A stretch of 64,000 nucleotides of DNA, taken from assembly GCF_033001325.1 (NCBI RefSeq), contig NZ_CP133111.1:2604001-2668000 (forward strand), in the 5' to 3' direction. The notes under the pieces are model-generated. The model had not been told where the DNA came from and did not search any database. It saw only the letters and a program-made list of their open reading frames with translations. The position numbers were made by a program, and so were the translations under genes. This DNA is from Rhodopseudomonas sp. BAL398. Its GTDB lineage: Bacteria > Pseudomonadota > Alphaproteobacteria > Rhizobiales > Xanthobacteraceae. Positions 8,220 to 17,387 of this stretch are shown in pieces (position 1 is the first letter of the stretch; every line of letters starts with the position of its first letter).

Positions 8220-10469
8220 TCAGCGCAGCAGCTGCAACACGCTCTGCTGCGAGGTGTTGGCCAAGGACAGCGCCGAGACCGCGATCGACTGGCGGGTCGA
8301 CAGCGCCTGGCTGTTGGCCGCTTCCTCGTTGGTATCGGCCAGCGTCAGGTTCGACGAACCGGTCTGCAGCACGCCGATCAGATCCTTCGAGAAGGCCTGA
8401 CGGGTCTGCACGATGGTCAGGTTCGAACCCAGTGCCGAAGCCTGCGTCCGCAGCGTGGTCGAAGCGGCGTTCAGGGTCGCCAGGGTCTTGTTCGTCGACG
8501 AGTTGTCGATGAAGTCGGAACCGGCGGTCAGGTTCGCCAGGCCGAGGCCGGACGAATTGTAGGTCACGCCGGTGATGTTCAGCGTCGACTTGCCGGTTTC
8601 GTTGAACACCAGCTTCAGGGTGTCGCCGCCGAGCAGGTTGACGCCGTTGAACGAGGCATCCTGGGCAGTGGTGTTGATCTGCGTCAGAACGTCATTGTAC
8701 TGCTTCACCAGATTGGCGCGGGTGGTCTGGGCAGCATTGTCGACCACCGGAGCCCCGGGGACCGTGAAGGTCAGTGCCGAGGTCAGGGTGCCGCCGATTT
8801 TGCCGCCATCGGTCGATGAGCCCAGGGTCGAGGACGCGAAGTCGTTCGACGCCGAGATCGTCAGCTTGCCGGTGGCATCGACGGTCGCGGTCTGGTTGTT
8901 GGCCTGCAGCGCGGTATTGAGCTGGGCCAGCGTCTTGACCGTACCGTTGGAGCCGTCGCCGAAGGTCACGGCGACCGCGGTACCACCCTGGAACGACGAG
9001 AACGTCAAGGTCTTGCCGTTGACGCCGCCGGAGCTGGCGCTGCGTGCCGCCGTGAAGGCGGTGTCAGTGCCGGTGGTGCCGTTCAACCCCAGAACCGAAA
9101 GCGCGTTACCCGCGCCGCCGGCGATCGTGAGATCGGAGGCCGTGCCGGTGCTGAGCTTCAGGGTGCCGTTGACGTTCACCGAGGAGTTGGTGTTGCCCGA
9201 GCTGGTCGCCACGGTCGCACCGCCAGCCGCCAAAGTGGCGGTCTGGACGCCGGTGGCAAGGTCGATCGCCTTCAGCGCGTCAGCCAGCGTGGCGGACTGC
9301 AGATAGACGGTCGAATTGCCGCTGCCGTCGGTCTCGAGATTGCCGGTCACGCCGGTATGGCTCGAGGATGCCGTCGGCGTCGCGCCGTTCTTGAAGGTGA
9401 TGGTCTTGCCGTTGACGTTCAGGGTCGAACCGTCCTGGATCAACGAACCGACTGTGGCGGCGCTGGTGGTGCGGGCGGCGCCGACGGTGGTGGTGCCGGC
9501 ACCGACGGCCGTGGTGAGCCCGAATGCCTTCAGCAAATCGGCCTTGCCGGAGACGCTGAGGTCAGCGCCGGTCGAGCTCTGCAGCTTGACGGCACCGGCC
9601 GTGATCGACGACAGGGTCTGGCCTGCATTGGCCGTCACCGTGCCGGCGTTATTATAGGCAACGCCCGAGGCCAGATCGATCGCGTTGATCACATCGCCGA
9701 CCGTCGCGGTCGACGTCGTGCTGCTCGCGCCGATATAGATCGTGGAATTGCCGCTGGCGTCGACCGACAGATTGCCGGCCAACGTGGTGCCGCTCGGTGC
9801 GGTGGTGGGAACCGCGCCCGCCTTGAAGGTGATGGTCTTGCCGTTGACGGAGAAGGAATCGCCGTCCGCGACGGTCGTGGCGCCGAGCGCGTTGGAGGCG
9901 GCGCCGGAGGCTTCGTTGAGCTTGGTCGCCGCCGTGATGGCAGCCGGAGTGGAGTTGTTGTTGTTGACCGCCGAGCCGGTCAGCGCGCCGGAGAGACCGC
10001 CGAGGGTCTTGGTCGCAGCCACCGCGGTGTTGCCGCCGGCGGTGCCGTCGGTGACGACGTTACCCACGGCCGAGGTGTTGACGTAGCTGGTGGTGCCACG
10101 CAGATCGTCGGCGGTGGCGCCGGTGATCGTGGTCGAGACGTTCGACTTGGTGGAGTAGCCGACCGTGGTCTGCAGCGCCTGGTTGGCGATCGACTTGGCG
10201 GAATCAACCAGCTTGTTCAACGAGCTGATGCCGGTGTTGGCGGCCTGCAGGATCTGCACGCCGTTGCCGATGCCATCGAGCAGATTGTTGATGTCGCTGG
10301 CACGCGCGTCGAGCGAGGCGGCGGTGAAGAAGTTGGTGGGATTGTCGAGCGCGGTGTTGACCTTCTTACCGGTCGACAGGCGGCTCTGGGTGGTGGAGAG
10401 CAGTTCCGCAGTGGCCTGCAAAGACGACAGATTCTGGCGGACGGAATTAGAGAGAACGATACCGGACAT
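8220..10469 (-). CDS. Flagellin C (749 residues)
   Basis: This is a flagellar filament subunit and the near twin of flagellin B, with the same termini (MSGIVLSNSVRQNLSSLQ and SQQSVLQLLR) and the same order of central modules. It differs mainly in a short patch after residue 165 (SAVNNNNSTPAAITAATKLN against TVVNDTATVPAPITAATVLN) and in scattered substitutions. ATG 10469 follows AGGAAGG by nine bases. It is the upstream-most flagellin, next to flgL. Two nearly identical filament proteins could be co-assembled or expressed under different conditions; the sequence does not decide between these. Confidence 0.96.
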   Translation of the reverse strand: MSGIVLSNSVRQNLSSLQATAELLSTTQSRLSTGKKVNTALDNPTNFFTAASLDARASDINNLLDGIGNGVQILQAANTGISSLNKLVDSAKSIANQALQTTVGYSTKSNVSTTITGATADDLRGTTSYVNTSAVGNVVTDGTAGGNTAVAATKTLGGLSGALTGSAVNNNNSTPAAITAATKLNEASGAASNALGATTVADGDSFSVNGKTITFKAGAVPTTAPSGTTLAGNLSVDASGNSTIYIGASSTTSTATVGDVINAIDLASGVAYNNAGTVTANAGQTLSSITAGAVKLQSSTGADLSVSGKADLLKAFGLTTAVGAGTTTVGAARTTSAATVGSLIQDGSTLNVNGKTITFKNGATPTASSSHTGVTGNLETDGSGNSTVYLQSATLADALKAIDLATGVQTATLAAGGATVATSSGNTNSSVNVNGTLKLSTGTASDLTIAGGAGNALSVLGLNGTTGTDTAFTAARSASSGGVNGKTLTFSSFQGGTAVAVTFGDGSNGTVKTLAQLNTALQANNQTATVDATGKLTISASNDFASSTLGSSTDGGKIGGTLTSALTFTVPGAPVVDNAAQTTRANLVKQYNDVLTQINTTAQDASFNGVNLLGGDTLKLVFNETGKSTLNITGVTYNSSGLGLANLTAGSDFIDNSSTNKTLATLNAASTTLRTQASALGSNLTIVQTRQAFSKDLIGVLQTGSSNLTLADTNEEAANSQALSTRQSIAVSALSLANTSQQSVLQLLR

Positions 10470-10485
10470 ATGAAACCTTCCTGGT
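9975..10485 (-). repeat. 511-bp identical segment, copy in flagellin C
   Basis: This is the partner of 7409-7919. It runs from inside the first variable module through the start codon and ribosome site and ends in CCTGGT on the plus strand, after which the two loci diverge. Confidence 0.9.
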
Positions 10486-10711
10486 GTAGTCACGCACGGT
10501 CTTCTTGACCTGCCGGCACCATGCCGCCTCAGACTTTAAGAACCCGTAAAACCACGCACGTAAATTCACGCTACCGCGGACGCCGCAACGCGGCCGCGCG
10601 CGCGGCCCGGCGCGATGGTCATCGTCAGTCATGCCAGGGAGTTGCGAGCCGAAACGGCTCAGGCCGCGGCCCGTTCGGGCGCGCGGCGACGCGGCGACGT
10701 GGCGCCAACGT

Positions 10712-12325
10712 TTAGAGAAACTTAACCAAGCTCATCTGGTACATCTTCGAGGTGGTCTGATACGAGGCCTGCAGCGCCGTCTGCAGCGCGAGGATCTTGG
10801 TCGCGACCTCGTCGGAATTGATGCCCTCGATCGAGTCCAACAGCGTCTGCGAAATCAGCTTGCCCTGGGACTGGCGATCGGCGGTGGATTTGATCGAAGC
10901 CTGGGCGCCGGCGAAATCGGCCTGAATGTCCTGGATCGTCTGAGTGCCCGGAATCACCGCGAGGTTCTGCGCGATCCGCTGACCCAATGCGGCGACCTTG
11001 CCGCTGGCATTGACGTCGGTGACCTTGGTGGTGACCGCGGCGAACACCGCGACATTCTGCAGCTGGGTGCGCAGCGCCTGCTCGTTGGCGCGGGCGCCGT
11101 AGCGGACCGTGGTGCCGTCGTCGATCCGCGCCACCGCGGTGCCGCGCGCCGGATCGGCCGGCGCCGGCGGCGGAGCTTCCTTCTCGCCGGTGTACCAGAT
11201 CACCGTGTCGGCGGCGGTGCCGTTCACCAGTGTCGTCGCGGTGCTGAAATTCGGCGCGCCGCCGACCCGCTGCGGCGGATCGTCGAAGAAATCCTGACCG
11301 GCCCGGACCGCCGACGCCGCCGCCAGCGGGCCATTGGCGAGCTGCTTGACCGCCTCGCTCAGCGCGCTTTTCAGGTTGGCGGCGGTCACGGTCGATGACG
11401 GCAGCACCGGCGGCACCGCCTGCGGATCGCCCGGATCGATCGCAAAGCCGTTGGCCGGCGTCGGAACAGCCGACGACGCGGTCAGCGTGATGGTCTCCTT
11501 GGTGCCGTCCGGCAGGTCGAAGGTGAAATTCACCTTGTCGCCATCGGTCGGATTGGTCGCTCCAATGTCGATCGACATCGCCTGCGGATTGGCCGCGGCC
11601 GGCGGAACGGTCGGCGGGGTCTCGGTCGGCTGCGTCGGGACCACGCCGGCGATGGTGGTGGAAATCGAGCTCAGCTTCAGTCCGAACGGCGACGCCGCCA
11701 CCGGCGGCGCGGCGTTCGGATCGGCGGCGAAATCCTCGCCGATCTGCACCGCGGTCGGACTGGGCGCGGAGACGATCACCCGTCCCCAGTTCGGCGCCGT
11801 GCCGATATCGGCCTGACCGCGCTCGGCGATCACCTGCTTGAGCCCGGCGATCGCCGCGCCATTGCCGTTGAGGATCTGGTCGGCCGCTGCCACCGGCGCG
11901 GTGTCGGTGATGCGGCCGCCGAACAGATAGCGGTCGCCGGATTGGGCGTTGAGCATGTCCACCGAATCGTAGAAATCCAGATTGGCGGTCTTCTGGCCGG
12001 CGGTCTGGCCGGTATTGTCGAGCGTATTGCCGGCGCTGACGGCGGCGCCCTTGACGTCGGAATTGATCGTCACCAGCCGCTGCAGCGACAGATTGGCGAC
12101 GTTGATCCGTGTGGTCACATTGGTCGCGGTGTCGGTGTAGGCGCTGTAGCTGTTGAGCTGCGCCCGAATGCCGAGCGCCAGGCTGCGTCCGGAGCCCTGC
12201 CCCGCATAGGTGTTGGAAATCCTGCCGCTCGCCAGCTGTTCGCTCAGCGAATCGAGCTGGCTGCGCAGGTTGAGAATGCCTGAGCCGATGTAGGACGTCC
12301 GTCCGCTTACGCCATCGATTGCCAT
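10712..12325 (-). CDS. flgL: Hook-filament junction protein FlgL (HAP3)
   Basis: FlgL joins the hook-side FlgK to the filament. The 537-residue product has the family N-terminus (TSYIGSGILNLRSQLDSLSEQLASGR) and a C-terminal helix (YQTTSKMYQMSLVKFL). It is longer than the usual 300-400 residues because of a central Pro/Ala-rich and beta-rich insertion from about residue 190 to 400, a region that normally varies. It starts eight bases after the flgK stop on the same strand and is clearly co-transcribed with it. The flgE-flgK-flgL order is the standard assembly order. Confidence 0.92.
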   Translation of the reverse strand: MAIDGVSGRTSYIGSGILNLRSQLDSLSEQLASGRISNTYAGQGSGRSLALGIRAQLNSYSAYTDTATNVTTRINVANLSLQRLVTINSDVKGAAVSAGNTLDNTGQTAGQKTANLDFYDSVDMLNAQSGDRYLFGGRITDTAPVAAADQILNGNGAAIAGLKQVIAERGQADIGTAPNWGRVIVSAPSPTAVQIGEDFAADPNAAPPVAASPFGLKLSSISTTIAGVVPTQPTETPPTVPPAAANPQAMSIDIGATNPTDGDKVNFTFDLPDGTKETITLTASSAVPTPANGFAIDPGDPQAVPPVLPSSTVTAANLKSALSEAVKQLANGPLAAASAVRAGQDFFDDPPQRVGGAPNFSTATTLVNGTAADTVIWYTGEKEAPPPAPADPARGTAVARIDDGTTVRYGARANEQALRTQLQNVAVFAAVTTKVTDVNASGKVAALGQRIAQNLAVIPGTQTIQDIQADFAGAQASIKSTADRQSQGKLISQTLLDSIEGINSDEVATKILALQTALQASYQTTSKMYQMSLVKFL

Positions 12326-12333
12326 AGTCTACC

Positions 12334-14208
12334 TCAAAACGCTTGCATCAGGGTCTTGTACATGTCGTTCACCGTCGACATCACCCGGGCATTGGCCGAA
12401 TAGGCGTTCTGCAACGACAGCAGATGCGCCATTTCGTCGTCCATGTTGACGCCGGAGACCGCGTTGAATTTCTTCTGCAACGTGTTCAGCACCACGGTCT
12501 GGCCGTCGGACAGCTGCGACGCGGCCTGCGCGGCGGCACCCTGCTGACTGGTGAATTGCTGCATGTAGCTGAGCAGAGATCCCTTGAACGGCGCGCTCGA
12601 CGAGCCGACGCCGGTCTGCGGCGAATAGGTGTATTTCGAATTGGTCAGCTGCTTGGTGATGAAGTCGGCGCGGGTGCTGTCGCCCGACGCGGTCAGCGGC
12701 GAGGTGCTGTAAACCGCCAGCCGCGACGGGTCCGCGACCAGATTGGTGTTGACGCTGAGCCGCTGCGCCAGGCCGGTGATCTGGCTGCCCGAGGCGCTGA
12801 GCGCGCCGCTATAGGCGTTGCCATTGTCGGTGAACAGCGCCACTTCCGGACCGCCGCTGGTCAGCGCGCTCGGCGACAGGGTCGTCGTCACCGAGGCGGC
12901 GCTGACGGTGGAGAAGCCGGCATTGTTGAGCACGTTGATCGACGTGGCGGAGCCGGTGAAATACAGGTTCGACGGGTTGAGCGCAGCATTGAGCTGGGCG
13001 ACCACGGTGGCGGGGTTGGAAAAATCGATGCCGACCACGGTGTCGTTGGGGTCGTTGGTCGCCGCGTTGGTCAGCGGCAGCACCGAGGGATCGTCGACCC
13101 GCATGATTGAGATGTTGCGCTGAGTGCCCGTGGTGGCGTCGGTCACGGTGACGTGCATGACATTACCGGACTGCATCGCCGAGGTGTCGAGCGTGAAGCC
13201 GCTTTGCGCGCCGGCGGTGACCGCGGTGCCGGTTTTGGTCTGATCCGACAGCGCGCTCGACAACGACGCCGCGAATTGGTCGAGCTGGGTCTGCGCCTGC
13301 ACCATGGTTTTGTCGCGCACTTCGAGATAGGCGGCGATCTCGCCGGACTTGATCGACGAGGTGAGGTCGATCGAGCCGCCGTTCGAATAGCTGACCTTGA
13401 CCGAGCCGAGCGTGCTCTTGTTGGCATCGGCGTTCCAGGCGGTGTTCGGCGTCACCGTGCCCTGGGCGTTGAACGACAGCGTGGCGGCCTCGTTGCCGAC
13501 CAGCTGCACGCCGGAGCCGGTGAACACCGTGACCTGATTGGCGCCGTTGGTGGTGATGCGGATGTCCATCAGCTGCGACAGCTTGGTGATGTACTGATCG
13601 CGCTGGTCGAGCAGCGCGGCGGTCGAGGAATCCGTCGAGGTGCCGCCCAGCGGATTGGTCTGCAGATTGTTGTTGATGTTGGCAATCTGCTTCATCAGAT
13701 TGTTGGCGGTGTTGACGCTGTCGCTGATCCCGGTTTCGGCGGCGCCGCGCAGCGACTGGATGCTGTTCGACATCGAATTGAGCTGACTCGACAACGCCTG
13801 CGCGGCATTGATCACCCCGATCCGCGCCGACTGGCTATCCGGACTGGTGCCAAGCGCCTGGACCGCGGTGGTCAAAGCGTTGAAGGAAGCCTCCAGCGTG
13901 CCCGCGGAGGCGGGATTGCCATAGATACCCTGCAGCTGCTTCAGGAAGTCGGATTTCAGCGAGGCATAGGCCGCGCCCGAGGTCTCGGTGCGAAGTTGCG
14001 CCTGGATGTACTGGTCGAGTTCGCGGTTGACGCCATTGATATTGACGCCCGACCCGGTCGAGCCGGTATTGGTGGTGACCTGGTCGACGGATTTGCGGAT
14101 ATAGCCGGGCGTCTCGGCATTGGCGACGTTGCTGGAGACCAGCGACATCGCCGCCTGGTTGGCGCGCAGCCCGGCCATTGCGATTGAAAGTGCGTCACCG
14201 AGACTCAT
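12334..14208 (-). CDS. flgK: Hook-filament junction protein FlgK (HAP1)
   Basis: FlgK is the first junction protein added to the finished hook; it is exported through the flagellar channel. The 624-residue protein has the rod/hook signature near the N-terminus (ANQAAMSLVSSNVANAETPG, with the NxANxxTPG-type motif) and the C-terminal MDDEMAHLLSLQNAYSANAR block shared by axial proteins. Its length is normal for the family. It lies 42 bases downstream of flgE and eight bases before flgL on the minus strand. Confidence 0.95.
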   Translation of the reverse strand: MSLGDALSIAMAGLRANQAAMSLVSSNVANAETPGYIRKSVDQVTTNTGSTGSGVNINGVNRELDQYIQAQLRTETSGAAYASLKSDFLKQLQGIYGNPASAGTLEASFNALTTAVQALGTSPDSQSARIGVINAAQALSSQLNSMSNSIQSLRGAAETGISDSVNTANNLMKQIANINNNLQTNPLGGTSTDSSTAALLDQRDQYITKLSQLMDIRITTNGANQVTVFTGSGVQLVGNEAATLSFNAQGTVTPNTAWNADANKSTLGSVKVSYSNGGSIDLTSSIKSGEIAAYLEVRDKTMVQAQTQLDQFAASLSSALSDQTKTGTAVTAGAQSGFTLDTSAMQSGNVMHVTVTDATTGTQRNISIMRVDDPSVLPLTNAATNDPNDTVVGIDFSNPATVVAQLNAALNPSNLYFTGSATSINVLNNAGFSTVSAASVTTTLSPSALTSGGPEVALFTDNGNAYSGALSASGSQITGLAQRLSVNTNLVADPSRLAVYSTSPLTASGDSTRADFITKQLTNSKYTYSPQTGVGSSSAPFKGSLLSYMQQFTSQQGAAAQAASQLSDGQTVVLNTLQKKFNAVSGVNMDDEMAHLLSLQNAYSANARVMSTVNDMYKTLMQAF

Positions 14209-14250
14209 AACTGACTACCGTTCTCAAAGCCGCCGGCGGATCGCCGCGGT

Positions 14251-16050
14251 TCAGCGGATCACGTTCAGGAGATCCTGAACCATGGTGTTGGCGGTGGTGA
14301 TCACCTTGGTATTGGCCGAATAGGCCTGCTGGGTGACGATCAGCTTGGTGAATTCGTCGGCGATATCGGTGTTGGAGGATTCCAGCGACGAGCCCGAAAT
14401 GCTGCCGCCCTTGCCGAACAGCGCCGCGCCGGAATCATTGGTGACCTCGAACGCGCCGCCGTCGAGGCGCTTGAGGAAGTTCGGCCCGTTGAAGGTCGCG
14501 ATGCTGACCTCGGCGAGATCGATATTGCGGCCGTTCGAATAGGCGCCGACGACGCGGCCCTGATTGCTGACCGAGACGCTGACCAATTGTCCGGCGGCGT
14601 AGCCGTCCTGCTGCAGCTGATTGACCTGGACGTTGCCGTTGGTATCGGCGAACTGGGTCAGGCCGCCGGTGCCGAACGACATCGTCACGTCGCCAAGCGA
14701 GACCCCGCTGACGCTCAGATTCGACAGCGTGACCGTGCCGATCACCGGATTCATCTGGCCGTTGGCGCCGAAGCTGAAATTGGTGCCGGCATTGACCCAG
14801 CTGACCGCGGTGCCGGTGGCGTTGGGATTGGTCTGATAGAACAGGTTCCAGGTATCGGTATGGCCGGTGCCGAGCGTGGCCGAATCGGTCTTGGCCCAGC
14901 GCAGCTGGACGTTGACCGGGGCGCCGTTGCCGTCATAGGCGGTGGTGGCGCCGCCCGAGATCGACTCGTCGAGGAAGGTCTGGTTGTCGGCGCCGATCAC
15001 CGTGCCGGTGCCGGCCGAGCCGCCGCCGGTGCGCACCACTTTCACCGGGCTGGTGAGGCCGAGCGAGGCAAAGCCGGCGCTGGTGCTGGTAATGGTGAGG
15101 TCGGCAGAGGTGCCGGTGTGCAACACCATGGCGCCGGCGGTGACGGTGGAGGCGGTGCCGGTATTGCCGCTGATGGCGTCGATCTTGCCAAGCAGCGCGG
15201 TGATGGTGCTGTCGACCGGAATGTGGGTGGCGTCGTTGGCGCCGCCCGACACCGTCACGGTGATGTCGGTGCCGTTGACGTTGATGACATCGCCGGCCGC
15301 GAAATTGACCGCGGTGGAATCCGACGGCGAGGCGCCGCTGAGCAGCGTCGCACCGGTGACCGCCGTGCCGTTCTTGCTGTTGACCTGGAGCCCGGTCTTG
15401 CTGTTGTCGCCGAATGGCGGCGGCTGGGTGCCATTGACCTGCGGATTGGCGACGAAGTCCGCGGGGCGCAGCAATTCCGAGCCCGGCACCGAGGTATTGT
15501 GCTTGGTGGTCAGCGGATAGCTCGCCAGATTGGCCCGATAGCTGATCTTGGTGGTCTGCTGCGACGGCAGGAAGTCGTTCTGGAATTTCAGGATCTCGGG
15601 CGCGCCGCCGGACGGGTTGCCGGTGGTGGGATCGATCGGCACGCCTTCGAGATAGTAGCCGGCGCCGTTGACCAGATAGCCGTTCTTGTCGAGCGAGAAG
15701 TCGCCGCGCCGCGTGTAATTGTTGACGCCGGTGAACACCGGACTGTTGTCAGTGAACGAGCCCGGCTTCTGCACCGCGAAGAAGCCGTCGCCGTTGATCG
15801 CCATATAGGTCGCCACCGAGGACGACTGCACCGAGCCCTGGATGGTGTTGGTGCTGCGCGATTGCGAGGTCACCGAGCCGGCGAGTTGCTGGGTGACGCC
15901 GGTCTGCGGGATCAGGTCGAGGAACGAGGTATCGATACGCTTGAACGCGGTGGTCTGCGAGTTCGCAATGTTTCCCGAGATATTTTCCAGCGCGTAGGAA
16001 TTCGCGCGGAGGCCCGCCACCGATGTGGTCAGAGCGCCGAAGATACCCAT
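14251..16050 (-). CDS. flgE: Flagellar hook protein FlgE
   Basis: FlgE builds the flexible hook. The product (599 residues) begins MGIFGALTTSVAGLRANSYA with the axial signature ISGNIANSQTTAFKR and ends with LIVTQQAYSANTKVITTANT, both diagnostic. It is longer than enterobacterial FlgE (about 400 residues). The extra middle carries a beta-rich module (INVNGTDITVTV...ADLTITSTSAGFASLGL) that resembles the modules inside the three flagellins. ATG 16050 has GGAGA about eight bases upstream; an in-frame upstream extension is not FlgE-like and was dropped. It heads the minus-strand flgE-flgK-flgL set. Confidence 0.95.
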   Translation of the reverse strand: MGIFGALTTSVAGLRANSYALENISGNIANSQTTAFKRIDTSFLDLIPQTGVTQQLAGSVTSQSRSTNTIQGSVQSSSVATYMAINGDGFFAVQKPGSFTDNSPVFTGVNNYTRRGDFSLDKNGYLVNGAGYYLEGVPIDPTTGNPSGGAPEILKFQNDFLPSQQTTKISYRANLASYPLTTKHNTSVPGSELLRPADFVANPQVNGTQPPPFGDNSKTGLQVNSKNGTAVTGATLLSGASPSDSTAVNFAAGDVINVNGTDITVTVSGGANDATHIPVDSTITALLGKIDAISGNTGTASTVTAGAMVLHTGTSADLTITSTSAGFASLGLTSPVKVVRTGGGSAGTGTVIGADNQTFLDESISGGATTAYDGNGAPVNVQLRWAKTDSATLGTGHTDTWNLFYQTNPNATGTAVSWVNAGTNFSFGANGQMNPVIGTVTLSNLSVSGVSLGDVTMSFGTGGLTQFADTNGNVQVNQLQQDGYAAGQLVSVSVSNQGRVVGAYSNGRNIDLAEVSIATFNGPNFLKRLDGGAFEVTNDSGAALFGKGGSISGSSLESSNTDIADEFTKLIVTQQAYSANTKVITTANTMVQDLLNVIR

Positions 16051-16272
16051 ACTCACGTCTCCAAAATCGGGCCGCCACCGCGACCGCTGTTTGCCGATGC
16101 CCTTGAGCGCAATCCGGAACAGCGATTCGCAAGGACCGTGCCAAGGCAGACAGCCCTGTGATTTCAGTGACTTGGTGAGATGGCGGGGGACTTGGGACCG
16201 GGATGGAATTGCCGGGCGCGGTAACAATTGCCGAGGCAAGGCGGTCCCCGCGCGCGGTTCCGCCGCCGCTCC

Positions 16273-17385
16273 TCAGCGCAGAAACTGCCTGAACCGCCAC
16301 AGCGAGAACGCGAACAGCGCCGTGCCGATTCCGACCAGCACGGCCAGTTGCGGCCACACCACATCGAGGCCGGCGCCGCGGAACAGGATCGACTGCGCCA
16401 GGATCACGAAATGGGTGTTGGGCGCCGCCAGCATCAGGGTCTGGATGATGTCGGGCATGCTCTCGCGTGGCGTCAACCCTCCGGACAGCGCCTGAAGCGG
16501 CAGCATGATCAGCATCAGCAGCAGTCCGAATTGCGGCATCGTGCCCGCCATCGTCGCCAGGAAGATGCCCATCGAGGTGGTGGCGAACAGCTGCAGCATC
16601 GCCCCGAACAGGAACAGCGGCACCGACCCCTGGATCGGAATCGCGAGCAGGCCCTGGACGACGAACACCAGCGATGCGCTGGACGCCAGCAGCACGACGA
16701 GGCCCATCGACCAGATCTTGCTCGCCATGATCTCGAACGGGGTCACCGGCATCACCAGCAGATGTTCGATGGTGCCGTGCTCGCGCTCACGGATCAGCGC
16801 CGCCCCGGTCAGGATGATCGACAGCATGGTGATCGCGGTGATGACCTCGTTGATCGCGCCGAACCAGCTCTTGTTGAGCTGCGGGTTGAACCGCGTGCGC
16901 GTCGCCAGCTCGACCGGCAGCCGGGTGGTGCCGCGGTAATGATTGAGGAACTCGCTGACTTCGCCGGACACGATCGATTGCACATAGCCGCCGCCCGAAA
17001 ACGCCTGCGTCATCCTGGTGGCGTCGATGTTGAGCTGGATCGTCGGCGAGCGGCCGGCCAGCAGGTCGCGCTGGAAGTCGGGCGGAATGTCGAGCGCGAA
17101 GGTGTCGAGGCCGGCGTCCATCCGGCTGTCCATCTGGCGCTGGGTGATCAGCCGCGGGATCGAAAAATACGGCGGATTGAACGCGGTGATGATACGGGAC
17201 GAGACCGGCGACTGATCCTCGTCCACCACGGCGATCGCGGCGTGGTTGAGGGTCTCGGGAATCGCCTTCGATCCGGTATAGATCGACATGGTGAAGGCGT
17301 AGGCGATCAGCACCAGCAGCATCGGATCGCGGCTGAGGCCGCGCAGTTCCTTGATGCCGAGTTGCAGGATGTTGGCCAGGCGCAT
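16273..17385 (-). CDS. ABC-2 type permease (YhhJ-like)
   Basis: This 370-residue inner-membrane permease is of the ABC-2 family. It has one N-terminal membrane helix (LLVLIAYAFTMSIYTGSK), a large periplasmic domain (about residues 50-170), then five helices. The loop REREHGTIEHLLVMPVTPFE is the conserved ABC-2 motif, and MLPLQALSGGLTPRESMP lies near the end. It begins two bases after the stop of the RbbA-type gene and is the third gene of the HlyD-RbbA-YhhJ efflux operon. Its substrate is not known. In Enterobacteriaceae the equivalent cluster is yhiI-rbbA-yhhJ. Confidence 0.88.
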   Translation of the reverse strand: MRLANILQLGIKELRGLSRDPMLLVLIAYAFTMSIYTGSKAIPETLNHAAIAVVDEDQSPVSSRIITAFNPPYFSIPRLITQRQMDSRMDAGLDTFALDIPPDFQRDLLAGRSPTIQLNIDATRMTQAFSGGGYVQSIVSGEVSEFLNHYRGTTRLPVELATRTRFNPQLNKSWFGAINEVITAITMLSIILTGAALIREREHGTIEHLLVMPVTPFEIMASKIWSMGLVVLLASSASLVFVVQGLLAIPIQGSVPLFLFGAMLQLFATTSMGIFLATMAGTMPQFGLLLMLIMLPLQALSGGLTPRESMPDIIQTLMLAAPNTHFVILAQSILFRGAGLDVVWPQLAVLVGIGTALFAFSLWRFRQFLR

Positions 17386-17387
17386 GG

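Noticed and set aside
2855-10508. Very long open frames on the plus strand opposite the three flagellins (up to about 790 codons).
   Set aside because: They mirror the flagellin codon bias in high-GC DNA, are Gly/Arg/Val-rich without folds or ribosome sites, and the minus-strand frames are clear flagellins.
14587-16161. Long plus-strand frame opposite flgE.
   Set aside because: Antisense shadow of a strongly biased gene with no ribosome site or recognisable domain.
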